Source: Photobacterium angustum
GTDB taxonomy: Bacteria > Pseudomonadota > Gammaproteobacteria > Enterobacterales > Vibrionaceae
Direction: 5' to 3'
Assembly: GCF_002954615.1 (NCBI RefSeq)
Contig: NZ_MSCJ01000003.1
Span: forward strand, 1,178,001-1,242,000
DNA: 64,000 nt
A program made the position numbers and the translations under genes. Shown one piece after another: positions 8,977 to 17,111 of this stretch. Position 1 is the first letter of the stretch; every line of letters starts with the position of its first letter. The notes under the pieces were generated by a model, which did no database searches, was not told the DNA's origin, and was given only the letters and a program-made list of their open reading frames with translations.

Positions 8977-9000
8977 GCGATCAATATTATGGTTGATCGC
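8977..9000 (+). other. Intergenic hairpin between the HlyD and DUF2955 genes
   Basis: GCGATCAA and TTGATCGC form a perfect 8-bp stem with an 8-nt loop and no good T-run. It may stabilise or process the shared mRNA, or reduce read-through to the second gene. Confidence 0.45.
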
Positions 9001-9031
9001 CCTTTCTTATCGCTTAATAAAGGAGCTAATA

Positions 9032-10042
9032 ATGAAAACAATGCGGATCTGGTTTGGATGCGTTTTAGGGCTAGCTATTAGTATGATTTTTGGTTGGTCT
9101 TATGGTTTTTTCGCTGCTTTACTGCCAATAATGGTATTAATGAAGGCAGAACGCTGGAATTTATCATTGCTTGTGCAACTGATTTTAGGGATTATCTGGG
9201 TTACAGTTCAAGTGACTTTTATTTCAGGCTTCTTACAACCCTACCCTGTTTTAATGACTATCGCTGTTGGTATTATGCTAATGGCAAAATGCAAAGCGAT
9301 GATAAACCCTAAAACTTATTTATTTGGGTTCACTGGTTTGTTAGTTGGTTCAATCGCGCTTAACTTTGCTAGTTATACCGGATTTGATCTTGAAGAATTC
9401 AATATTACCTTGTGGATGAGTGGATTAATAACTGCACCTATTTGTGCCCTTGCGTATTTTCTTTTCCCTGAACCTAAAACAGAACAAACAGCACCTAGTA
9501 TAAATAATGACACACAGCGTGTTGATCATATCGGAATGATCCGCCAAACAGCACTGGGCTGGTTAGTGGCAATGGTTGCTTTTCTTTTGTTCCAATTCGG
9601 TGATTTAAGTGACTCATTATCAGCACAAGCATCTATTTTCATTGTGCTCGCACCAATGACATTAATTGGTTCAATGGCTGTCGCTAAAATACGTATTACA
9701 GGGACATTTTTGGGGTGTTTAGCGGGTATGATTATCCAGTTAGGGCTTTATTCATGGGTTAATAACGGCATATTATTTCTGATGGCTTATGCGATAGCTG
9801 CAGGCTTTTTCTGTCACTGGATTGCACAAGGTACCATAAAATCAAGTATTGCTTTTTCTGCGATGTCGGCCTTAACCGTACCGCTTACAACATCATTAAT
9901 ACCAGAACAAAAAGATGCCTTTTTCTCTATTTTATATCGCTTCAGCTCAATTTTCATCGCGGTGGTTGCGACTTCAATCGTAATTTGGATCACACACCAT
10001 TTTTTAATTAGGGTCATCAAAGCCCCTAATGAACAATTTTAA
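9032..10042 (+). CDS. DUF2955 inner-membrane protein (aromatic-acid-exporter-like)
   Basis: The protein has 336 aa with two blocks of about five membrane helices separated by a soluble loop (about residues 150-175, EPKTEQTAPSINND). This resembles half-size relatives of the AaeB/FUSC exporters, assigned to DUF2955. ATG 9032 is chosen because AGGAG lies 6 nt upstream (9021-9025). The frame extends upstream to 8948 but would overlap the HlyD gene and cross the hairpin. It is probably co-transcribed with the HlyD gene and controlled by the divergent LysR regulator. The substrate is unknown. Confidence 0.75.
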   Translation: MKTMRIWFGCVLGLAISMIFGWSYGFFAALLPIMVLMKAERWNLSLLVQLILGIIWVTVQVTFISGFLQPYPVLMTIAVGIMLMAKCKAMINPKTYLFGFTGLLVGSIALNFASYTGFDLEEFNITLWMSGLITAPICALAYFLFPEPKTEQTAPSINNDTQRVDHIGMIRQTALGWLVAMVAFLLFQFGDLSDSLSAQASIFIVLAPMTLIGSMAVAKIRITGTFLGCLAGMIIQLGLYSWVNNGILFLMAYAIAAGFFCHWIAQGTIKSSIAFSAMSALTVPLTTSLIPEQKDAFFSILYRFSSIFIAVVATSIVIWITHHFLIRVIKAPNEQF

Positions 10043-10059
10043 ACTATTTTACATATTAT

Positions 10060-10084
10060 AAAGGCTAAATTAATTAGCCTTTAC
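10060..10084 (+). terminator. Hairpin after the DUF2955 gene
   Basis: AAAGGCTAA and TTAGCCTTT form a perfect 9-bp stem with a 5-nt loop. It lies 17 bp after the stop codon. The T-run is short. Confidence 0.6.
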
Positions 10085-10122
10085 TTAATCACTAATAATA
10101 TTAATAAATATAAATTATTATA

Positions 10123-10416
10123 TTATTTACAGTAAACACGAGCTTCGCGAGGAGTGTAAATACCAAAAGTAATAGTACTTAAAAAGCCGTTAAAAAATGT
10201 TTGTTGTACTTCTACTTTTTCAATATTTTCCGCGCCACCACATATTTTGGCCGCATCGATTGTTTTCTTTTGACCAATACCTGAAACAAAAAACGGTTGT
10301 GATTTTTCGATTGTAGGTTGATTTAAAGTAGGTTGTTCACCCATTGTAAATGTTTGTTTTGCACAGCCCGTTACCATTACTGCAGCAAAGATAACCGCTA
10401 AAGTTATTTTTTTCAT
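10123..10416 (-). CDS. Bor/Iss-like outer-membrane lipoprotein
   Basis: This is a 97-aa lipoprotein with signal peptide MKKITLAVIFAAVMVTGC (lipobox VTGC, Cys at residue 18). The mature part carries the Bor-family pattern TIDAAKICGG..., a KVEVQQTF strand and the C-terminal ending TFGIYTPREARVYC. In lambdoid phages Bor confers serum resistance; marine homologues are chromosomal and of unknown role. The start is fixed by AGGAGTG 8 nt upstream of ATG 10416; the frame continues upstream but without a signal peptide in register. No phage genes are nearby. Confidence 0.75.
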   Translation of the reverse strand: MKKITLAVIFAAVMVTGCAKQTFTMGEQPTLNQPTIEKSQPFFVSGIGQKKTIDAAKICGGAENIEKVEVQQTFFNGFLSTITFGIYTPREARVYCK

Positions 10417-10570
10417 TACTATTTTCACTCCTTTATATAAACGGAGTGAATATAATTGCAAAACAACATACTGTAAACGAATATCAAACAAACGCAGTGT
10501 GAATGAATAATTATCAAACAATGTTCAATTATTTTAAGTAGAATTATAAATAACTAGAAAATAAAGATAA

Positions 10571-11662
10571 TTAAGCTAAATCATCTTTAGTAACACTCAC
10601 ACCTTTAATTTGCGCATAGACTTTATCGCCAATATTTAACGCTAATTCATCCGCCGCCCAAGCGGTAATATTGGCCCATAAGTGAGTTTCACCAACGCGT
10701 AATTTCACTTCAACACGTTCATTTTCAGCATAATGAATTTTGTCAATTCTTGCAGCTAAGATATTACGAATACTGGTTTGAGTAGGTTGTTCGCGAGCAA
10801 TAGATACATCATTTGAAAAAATACGTACCCTCACCCATTCACCACGTTGCTGATGTAAACGGCTGACCCATAAGAATGAATCATGGCTTAGCATCACCTG
10901 CGTTAATGCATATTTAGGATGATTATAATTAATACGAGCACTTAATAATGAACTTTGCTCTTTAACGGGCAACCAAGGGCGCATTTCAGGTGAACTCCAT
11001 ACTGAATTCACATGCCCTGAAATTAACACCTTACCTTGGTTAAGCATCACCATAGAATCGGCAAGACGTAAAATCTCATCAAGGCTATGGGTTACATAAA
11101 TAATTGGTGTATTCACACTCTTGGCTAAACACTCAAGGTAAGGCATTAACTCTTGTTTCCGCGGCATATCTAGCGATGCTAATGGCTCATCCATCAGCAA
11201 CATGTCAGGTTTAGTTAATAACGCACGTCCAATCGCGACACGCTGTTTTTCGCCACCAGATAATGATGACGGATAACGGTTTAGTAACGCTTCAATACCA
11301 AGCAAGCGGACAATATCATCAAAATGCTGGGGATCAGGACTCTTAACGCCGTAATTTAAATTGCCTCTAACACTGTAATGTGGAAATAAACGCGCATCTT
11401 GAAATACATAACCAATTTTTCGTTTATCTGGCGAAAGAAATATTCGCTCTTCATTACTGTAAAGGGTTCTATCGCCAAGCTTAATAATCCCACTATCTGG
11501 CTTAGTTAAACCCGATAGAACATTCACTAACGAAGTTTTACCTGCTCCTGAACGACCAAAGATCGCTGTGATCCCTTTCATGGGTACATCGAGATCAACG
11601 TCTAGCGATAAATCACCAAGCTGCTGTTTAAATTTAATTTTTAAGCGTTTATTAGTTGTCAT
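10571..11662 (-). CDS. modC: Molybdate ABC transporter ATP-binding protein ModC
   Basis: This ATPase drives molybdate uptake. Walker A is GRSGAGKTS (about residues 36-44), the ABC signature is LSGGEKQRV (about 132) and Walker B is LLMDEPLA (about 154). The C-terminal 75 residues form the Mop oxyanion-binding domain (ILAARIDKIHYAENE through AQIKGVSVTKDD), which distinguishes ModC from other ABC ATPases. A GTG at 11665 and an ATG at 11662 are both possible; the ATG overlaps the modB stop (TGATG), giving translational coupling. Length about 363 aa, normal for the family (E. coli 352). Confidence 0.93.
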   Translation of the reverse strand: MTTNKRLKIKFKQQLGDLSLDVDLDVPMKGITAIFGRSGAGKTSLVNVLSGLTKPDSGIIKLGDRTLYSNEERIFLSPDKRKIGYVFQDARLFPHYSVRGNLNYGVKSPDPQHFDDIVRLLGIEALLNRYPSSLSGGEKQRVAIGRALLTKPDMLLMDEPLASLDMPRKQELMPYLECLAKSVNTPIIYVTHSLDEILRLADSMVMLNQGKVLISGHVNSVWSSPEMRPWLPVKEQSSLLSARINYNHPKYALTQVMLSHDSFLWVSRLHQQRGEWVRVRIFSNDVSIAREQPTQTSIRNILAARIDKIHYAENERVEVKLRVGETHLWANITAWAADELALNIGDKVYAQIKGVSVTKDDLA

Positions 11663-12360
11663 CACATCACTTCCAAACGTTTTCTAGCAAGGCGTGTTAG
11701 CCATTCAGAAGCAAATAATGAAGACAAGGCAATCACAATCGCAACCACACATAAACGGGCCGCTTCACTCTCCGCTCCTGGGGTTTCAATAAAGGAATAC
11801 ATTGCCAATGGAATAGTTTGAGTTTGACCAGGAATATTAGAAACAAAGGTAATCGTTGCACCAAACTCACCAAGAGCACGAGCAAAGGCTAAAATTGTGC
11901 CTGTTAAAATACCTGGGATCGTTAAAGGTAACGTAATGGTGACAAATACGCGTAGTGGTGATGCGCCTAATGTACGAGCGGCTTGTTCCAGCTTTTTATC
12001 AACCCCTTCTAAAGCAAGGCGAATAGAGCGCACCATTAATGGAAAAGATACCACAGCCACCGCTAAAGCTGCCCCTCGCCAACTAAAGCTAAAACTAAAA
12101 CCAAACCACTCATAAAGCCATTTTCCTATAGCGCCTTGCCTTCCCATTGAAATTAACAATAAATAACCAATCACAACAGGAGGTAAAACAAGGGGTAAAT
12201 GAATGAAACCATCTAATAATGATTTACCCCAAAAATTTCGACGAGCCAATAACCAAGCACAAGCAATACCCAAAGGAAGGCTAAATAGCACAGCAACACT
12301 TGAAATTTTAAGGCTTAATAATAACGCTTGTAATTCATAATCAGTGAGCAAAGCGAACAA
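11662..12360 (-). CDS. modB: Molybdate ABC transporter permease ModB
   Basis: This 232-aa inner-membrane permease has about five helices. The cytosolic EAA loop that contacts ModC is seen as EQAARTLGASPLRVFVTITLP (about residues 120-140). Downstream comes GTILAFARALGEFGATITFV, typical of the molybdate/sulfate permease group. It is coupled to modC by overlapping stop and start codons and separated from modA by 221 bp that contain a terminator hairpin. Confidence 0.92.
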   Translation of the reverse strand: MFALLTDYELQALLLSLKISSVAVLFSLPLGIACAWLLARRNFWGKSLLDGFIHLPLVLPPVVIGYLLLISMGRQGAIGKWLYEWFGFSFSFSWRGAALAVAVVSFPLMVRSIRLALEGVDKKLEQAARTLGASPLRVFVTITLPLTIPGILTGTILAFARALGEFGATITFVSNIPGQTQTIPLAMYSFIETPGAESEAARLCVVAIVIALSSLFASEWLTRLARKRLEVM

Positions 12361-12496
12361 TCCTGTGTTTCAATCTAAACCCATGCTCTTTTCTGCATGA
12401 GATTCGTAATAATAGCGATAGCATAAGTAATCATTACATCATAGTCAGTAACGATGTGTATAAAACTTCGTAGTTGCTCTATAAATAAACAAAAAA

Positions 12497-12519
12497 GCAC
12501 TGAGCAAAGTGCTCAGTGC
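12497..12519 (-). terminator. Terminator/attenuator between modA and modB
   Basis: GCACTGAGCA pairs with TGCTCAGTGC around a very short loop. On the minus strand it is followed by six T residues, so it ends transcripts leaving modA. It probably makes modA more abundant than modBC, as is common for binding proteins. Confidence 0.75.
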
Positions 12520-12581
12520 CTAGTTTTATCTATAACGTCTTTTAATCATAATATGATTAATTTATTGCCTAACTTATTGTC

Positions 12582-13352
12582 TTAATTAACAGAGCCAAAA
12601 CCATATTGTTTAAAAATAGCTTTGGCTTCGTCATGCTGTAAGTATTCATAAAACGCTTTTGCCGCAGGCGTTGCATTACCTTTGACTAATGCCATTGGAT
12701 ACGTAATTGGCTTATGTGAATCGGCAGGGAAAGTCGCAACGATTTTTACCTTTTTAGAAATCTCTGCATCGGTTTTATATACAATTCCAAGTTTCGCTTC
12801 GCCGCGTTCAACTAACACTAATGCCGAACGTACGTTATTCGCCATTGCCAATAAGGGCTCTGCTTGCTGCCATAATTTTAGATATTCTAACGATTGCTTA
12901 GCGTAACGTCCTGCTGGAACATTTGCCGGATTACCCACCGCTAAACGTGTACCGTCTAAGGCTTTAGATAAATCCCAACTTGCTGTCAGCTTGATATTAT
13001 TTTGTGGATAATCAGTAGGCGCAACCATCACTAAACTATTTTTTAGAACATCGACACGGCTATTATCAATTACCGCACCCTGCTGCTCTACATAATCCAT
13101 CCACTTTTCGTTAGCCGATAAATAAATATTTGCTGGTGCACCAAGCGCAACTTGCCGTGCTAGTGCTGAAGAAGAAGCAAATGAAAGCGTGGTTTTAACC
13201 CCTGTCTCCTTCTGATATTTTGCTGCAATGTCATTCAACGCATTGGTTAATGACGAAGCCGCAAATACCGTGATGTTACTATCAGCAGCAAAAGAAGAAA
13301 AAGAGAGTGTTGAGAGTAACGCTGCTGTTGCGAAAGCTAATTTACGTGTCAT
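12582..13352 (-). CDS. modA: Molybdate-binding periplasmic protein ModA
   Basis: This 256-aa secreted binding protein captures molybdate for ModBC. The signal peptide MTRKLAFATAALLSTLSFSSFA is followed by the mature start DSNITVFAASSLTNALNDIA, whose ASS contacts the oxyanion, and by FASSSALARQVALGAPANIY. The C-terminal GIVYKTDAEI region is also characteristic. AGGAG lies 7 nt before ATG 13352. The ModE-type palindrome starts 20 bp upstream of the start codon. Confidence 0.93.
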   Translation of the reverse strand: MTRKLAFATAALLSTLSFSSFAADSNITVFAASSLTNALNDIAAKYQKETGVKTTLSFASSSALARQVALGAPANIYLSANEKWMDYVEQQGAVIDNSRVDVLKNSLVMVAPTDYPQNNIKLTASWDLSKALDGTRLAVGNPANVPAGRYAKQSLEYLKLWQQAEPLLAMANNVRSALVLVERGEAKLGIVYKTDAEISKKVKIVATFPADSHKPITYPMALVKGNATPAAKAFYEYLQHDEAKAIFKQYGFGSVN

Positions 13353-13668
13353 GACGATGCTCCTAATATTTCGATATATAGTAAACTACATATCGGTTAA
13401 TACAAGTATTATCTGTGTTATTGATTCTTAGTTTTAAACTAAAATATAGCCACGTTAAACATCACTTTTTATTGTGAAATGAAAAGTAATTAATCCTCTA
13501 ACCCATCAATAGCAAACGATTACACGTTATAAATTATTTCTATTAAGTATATAAAGCCCTACTTATAGCGATAAAGATCACAAATAAAAGCAATAAATGA
13601 AAATGTTATTTTCAATAAAAAATTACCCAGTATTATCTGCGAAAAATACCTTCCTTCGGTGATACTCG
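13353..13668. other. Divergent promoter region between modA and the exported amidohydrolase
   Basis: This 316-bp gap holds the ModE box at its left end and a CRP-like site at 13567-13582 (AGCGA-N6-TCACA, eight of ten half-site positions) ahead of the amidohydrolase. No reading frame or RNA gene is recognised. Confidence 0.5.
13372..13395 (-). promoter_or_regulatory. ModE-type operator before modA
   Basis: The arms CGATATATAGT and ACTACATATCG are inverted repeats with one mismatch around an AA centre. This matches the known form of the E. coli ModE box (a palindrome of CGnTATATA halves). Molybdate-bound ModE would repress modABC here when molybdate is plentiful. modE itself is not in this window. 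Confidence 0.7.
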
Positions 13669-15075
13669 ATGTTAAAGAAAACGTTACTTGCTGCATCATT
13701 AGCAACTTTATCTCTTTCAAGCGCTTCTGCTTTTGCTATCGAAAATGTTGATCTATTAATCAAGAATGGCCAAATACTAACCATGGATCGTGAAAAAACG
13801 ATTTTTGATAACGGTTTAATTGCAATTAAAGATAATAAGATTGTCGCTGTTACTGATGGCTCAGATATTAATGAGTATAAATCAGTAAAAACAATCGATG
13901 CTGATGGCGATATTGTGATGCCCGGTCTTATTAATACCCACACCCACGCATCGATGACTGTTTTCCGCTCATTAGCAGATGATGTACCAGATCGTCTTCA
14001 CCGTTACATTTTCCCATTAGAGAAAAAGCTGGTATCACGTGAAATGGTACGTATTGGGGCTCAGTTGGGTAACGTTGAAATGGTTAAAGGTGGCGTAACA
14101 ACTTACGCTGACATGTATTACTTTGAAGACGAAGTTGCTAAAACCGTAGATCAAATTGGTATGCGTGCAATTTTAGGTGAAACCATTATTCAATTCCCTG
14201 TAGCAAGTGCTAAAACACCGGAAGATGGCATTAAATATGCGGAAAAACTGATTAACGAATATAAAGATCATCCACGTATCACAATGGCATTTGCGCCACA
14301 TGGCCCATACACAAATTCAACAGAAACTCTGCAAACTATTGCCAAACTTTCGATGAAATACGATGTTCCAGTGATGATGCACTTGGCTGAATCTGATCGT
14401 GAGCGCGAGGTTATTGCAAAACGTTCTGGTGGCCTATCTCCTGTAAAATACATGGAGTCTATTGGCGCACTAAACGAGAACTTAGTCGCAGCACACGTTA
14501 TTGATGCAAACGAAGAAGATATCGCTATCTTGAAAAAGTACGATGTGGGTATTGCACATAATATGAGTGCAAACATTAAATCAGCAAAAGGTGTATCACC
14601 AGCATTACAAATGTTTAATGACGGCTTACGTATAGGCTTAGGCACTGATGGTCCAATGTCAGGTAATACGCTAAGTACTATCGATGAGTTTAACCAAGTT
14701 GCAAAAGTACATAAGTTAGTCAATAAAGATCGTGCAGCCATGCCACCTAAAAATGTAATTGAAATGGCAACGATCGGTGCTGCTCGTGCACTCCATATGG
14801 AAGATAAAGTTGGCTCTTTAGAAGTCGGTAAGTTGGCTGATGTAATTGTTATTGATACCAAAGCGCCAAATATGGTGCCTGTCTATAATCCATATTCAGC
14901 ACTGGTTTACTCTGCTTATGCAACGAACGTAAAGCATACGATTGTTGACGGTAAAGTGATTATGGAAAACAGAAATGTACTGACTGTTAATGAAGATAAC
15001 ATTCGTAAAGAAGCGCTGCAGTTTGCAGATAAAGTGCGTCAAACCGTTATTGAAAGCGGTGAAATCGTACAGTAA
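13669..15075 (+). CDS. Exported amidohydrolase of the TRZ/ATZ - MTA/SAH deaminase group
   Basis: This metal-dependent hydrolase of 468 aa carries a clear signal peptide (MLKKTLLAASLATLSLSSASAFA), so the enzyme should work in the periplasm or outside the cell. Metal ligands are the HTHAS motif (about residues 90-94), the His in MHLAESDRERE (about 241), the later His in AAHVIDANE and the Asp in GLGTDGPMSGN. The family deaminates or dechlorinates purine- or triazine-like rings, for example methylthioadenosine and S-adenosylhomocysteine. Most family members are cytosolic, which makes the export signal unusual. It is followed by a hairpin and faces the acetyltransferase gene. Confidence 0.8.
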   Translation: MLKKTLLAASLATLSLSSASAFAIENVDLLIKNGQILTMDREKTIFDNGLIAIKDNKIVAVTDGSDINEYKSVKTIDADGDIVMPGLINTHTHASMTVFRSLADDVPDRLHRYIFPLEKKLVSREMVRIGAQLGNVEMVKGGVTTYADMYYFEDEVAKTVDQIGMRAILGETIIQFPVASAKTPEDGIKYAEKLINEYKDHPRITMAFAPHGPYTNSTETLQTIAKLSMKYDVPVMMHLAESDREREVIAKRSGGLSPVKYMESIGALNENLVAAHVIDANEEDIAILKKYDVGIAHNMSANIKSAKGVSPALQMFNDGLRIGLGTDGPMSGNTLSTIDEFNQVAKVHKLVNKDRAAMPPKNVIEMATIGAARALHMEDKVGSLEVGKLADVIVIDTKAPNMVPVYNPYSALVYSAYATNVKHTIVDGKVIMENRNVLTVNEDNIRKEALQFADKVRQTVIESGEIVQ

Positions 15076-15098
15076 TTAACATCTTTTATCTCATCTTA

Positions 15099-15120
15099 TA
15101 GGGCAGTATCAACTGCCCTA
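15099..15120. terminator. Hairpin between the convergent amidohydrolase and CatB genes
   Basis: TAGGGCAGT and ACTGCCCTA pair perfectly over nine bases around ATCA. It lies between two converging genes and could serve both, although the T-run is poor. Confidence 0.55.
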
Positions 15121-15144
15121 TTGCAATCCTCAGTATAAAAGTGG

Positions 15145-15795
15145 CTAACGCTTAATATTTTCAAGATAGTATCCATAAAGCTGCTCGACATCAGCGCTAC
15201 ACATAACTTGCATCGCTTGTTTCAGTTGCTGCTCTGACCAATTCCACCACTGCATTTCAGTCAACATCTCAATTTGCTTTGCCGTGAATCGCTGTTTTAC
15301 CACATGATTATTCGCTACAACTACGCTATAAGGCTCAACATCTTTAGTGATCACCGCCCTTGATCCAATTACAGCACCATTACCAATTTTTACTCCAGGC
15401 ATGATCATCGCTTCAGAGCCAATCCATACATCATTGCCAATCACGGTATCGCCTGCTCGCTTAAAACCACTTGGCACATCTTCACCAAAATCATTACCAA
15501 AGGGAAAGGTTGAAATCCAATCGATACGATGTCCTTGGTTGCCCGCCATCATAAAAGTCGCGCCAGAAGCAATAGAGCAAAATTTACCAATGAACAGCTT
15601 ATCCACTTCGCCAAACATACCGCTTTGCCAAACCTCTTTGGTTGGCTTATCTCCAAGCAAATAGCGTACTGCTTGATCTTCAAAAGATTTATCGTGGTAA
15701 TAACCAGAATAGTAACTGTAGTCACCAACTTCTATGTTGGGGTTACTAATAGTGTCTTTTAATTTTTGGCTTTCAAGCCATGTATCAAACTGCAT
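15145..15795 (-). CDS. CatB-type xenobiotic O-acetyltransferase (left-handed beta-helix)
   Basis: This 216-aa hexapeptide-repeat acetyltransferase resembles chloramphenicol/streptogramin acetyltransferases. Characteristic parts are IEVGDYSYYSGYY near the N-terminus, KFCSIASGATFMMAGNQGHRIDWIST with the catalytic-type His, and the hexapeptide coils VIGNDVWIGSEAMIMPGVKIGNGAVIGS. The WWNW segment in the C-terminal region is also shared by the family. AGGACG precedes ATG 15795. Typical CatB proteins are about 210 aa. Whether it inactivates chloramphenicol is not known; many marine bacteria carry silent chromosomal versions. Confidence 0.8.
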   Translation of the reverse strand: MQFDTWLESQKLKDTISNPNIEVGDYSYYSGYYHDKSFEDQAVRYLLGDKPTKEVWQSGMFGEVDKLFIGKFCSIASGATFMMAGNQGHRIDWISTFPFGNDFGEDVPSGFKRAGDTVIGNDVWIGSEAMIMPGVKIGNGAVIGSRAVITKDVEPYSVVVANNHVVKQRFTAKQIEMLTEMQWWNWSEQQLKQAMQVMCSADVEQLYGYYLENIKR

Positions 15796-15882
15796 ATTAA
15801 ACGTCCTATTGATTTATTGCAGTCAGTCTAATTGTTCTTTATTCTTACCAGAAGTGACCATTAAGAGATTAATAATTACCAT

Positions 15883-16794
15883 ATGGAAATAAAGTGGCTA
15901 AGTTACGTACCCATTTATTTGGCGTTATGTGAAGAAAAAAGCATTGCAAAAGCAGCGCTAAGATTGAATTGCTCAAGCGCACATATCAGTCGACAGTTGC
16001 GCCAACTCGAAGCACTACTCGATACTCAGCTTATACAGCGAACAACTCGCAAATTTAACCTCACCTATGATGGGCTTGAATTTTATAAGCAAGTAAAAGT
16101 ACTGTTTGCTCATGCTGAAGCCATAAACGAAGGATTAGATGTCACTAATTCGGTTTATGGCAAACTTCGTATCGCAGCGTCTGCTTCTTTTGGCTCGATG
16201 CTATTAAGTGAACATCTTGCCGATTTCAATTTGAGTCATCCAAACATTGAATTAGAAGTCGCTTTTACTGAAACCCCATTAGATCTAATAGAGCAAGGTT
16301 TTGATGTCGCCATTTATTTCACTGAGACGCCACCAGAAGGCTATGTAGGTCATTATATCCGCCACCTTCAATGCCAACCCTTTGCTCATGAAAGCTACTT
16401 AACAAACAATCCAGCGATTACTCATCCATTAGATTTGCTCGATCATCACCACATTATTTATAGAAATAGCGAATTCACGCTCGACAAATGGTGCTTTATT
16501 AATCAAACAACACAAGAAAAGACAAATATTATCCTTAAACCTTCGATGAGTTTTAGCCTAGTCACCGTCATGACCGAGGCTATGATCAAAGGCTGTGGTA
16601 TTGCTATGCTTGATGAAATGGCGCTCAGTCACTTAGATAGTGATAAACGAACACATATTATTAATATCTTACCTGATTGGTTTACACCTAATCGTTTGCC
16701 TTTATATATCCTTTATCCTAAACGTAAACATCTTGCCCAACGTACAAGTCTATTTGTTAATTTTATTCGTCAAAAATTTGATAAAACAAATTAG
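15883..16794 (+). CDS. LysR-family transcriptional regulator
   Basis: This 303-aa regulator has the DNA-binding domain at residues about 5-65 (SIAKAALRLNCSSAHISRQLRQLE followed by LIQRTTR) and the effector-binding domain after residue 90 (LRIAASASFGSMLLSEHLADF). It is divergent from the CatB-type acetyltransferase gene across 87 bp and lies 317 bp before the iron-sulfur/FAD oxidoreductase. It may control either gene. The effector is unknown. Confidence 0.87.
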   Translation: MEIKWLSYVPIYLALCEEKSIAKAALRLNCSSAHISRQLRQLEALLDTQLIQRTTRKFNLTYDGLEFYKQVKVLFAHAEAINEGLDVTNSVYGKLRIAASASFGSMLLSEHLADFNLSHPNIELEVAFTETPLDLIEQGFDVAIYFTETPPEGYVGHYIRHLQCQPFAHESYLTNNPAITHPLDLLDHHHIIYRNSEFTLDKWCFINQTTQEKTNIILKPSMSFSLVTVMTEAMIKGCGIAMLDEMALSHLDSDKRTHIINILPDWFTPNRLPLYILYPKRKHLAQRTSLFVNFIRQKFDKTN

Positions 16795-17111
16795 AATTAA
16801 AAATAGATTGAAAGAAATAAAAAGAAGAATACGGCCTTTAAAATACTAATATTGGCCTGACAACGCTTAATTACCCATATTCTATTCGTAAAGGGCATAG
16901 GATATAATTAAGAAGATTTGTATAGTGATTATAAAAAGTGAATACAATAGCTGCTCAATGCTGTTGCTTCGCAATACACCTGAGTGATAAATAACTTTTA
17001 CCCTACTTATTTATCTTTTCAAAAATATATTCAATTTTCTCACATAATCATTAACTGCAAATAACCAAGCAATCTTGCTGCCCAGTAAATAAATAACAAT
17101 AGAGGCAATTA
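16795..17111. other. Gap upstream of the Fe-S/FAD oxidoreductase
   Basis: This 317-bp AT-rich stretch shows no convincing reading frame or strong hairpin. It presumably holds the promoter of the oxidoreductase gene, whose ribosome site GAGG lies 9 nt before ATG 17112. Confidence 0.4.

Noticed and set aside
13510-13526. PurR-like box (AGCAAACG ...) before the amidohydrolase gene
   Set aside because: Only the left half matches the PurR consensus; the right half is too degenerate.
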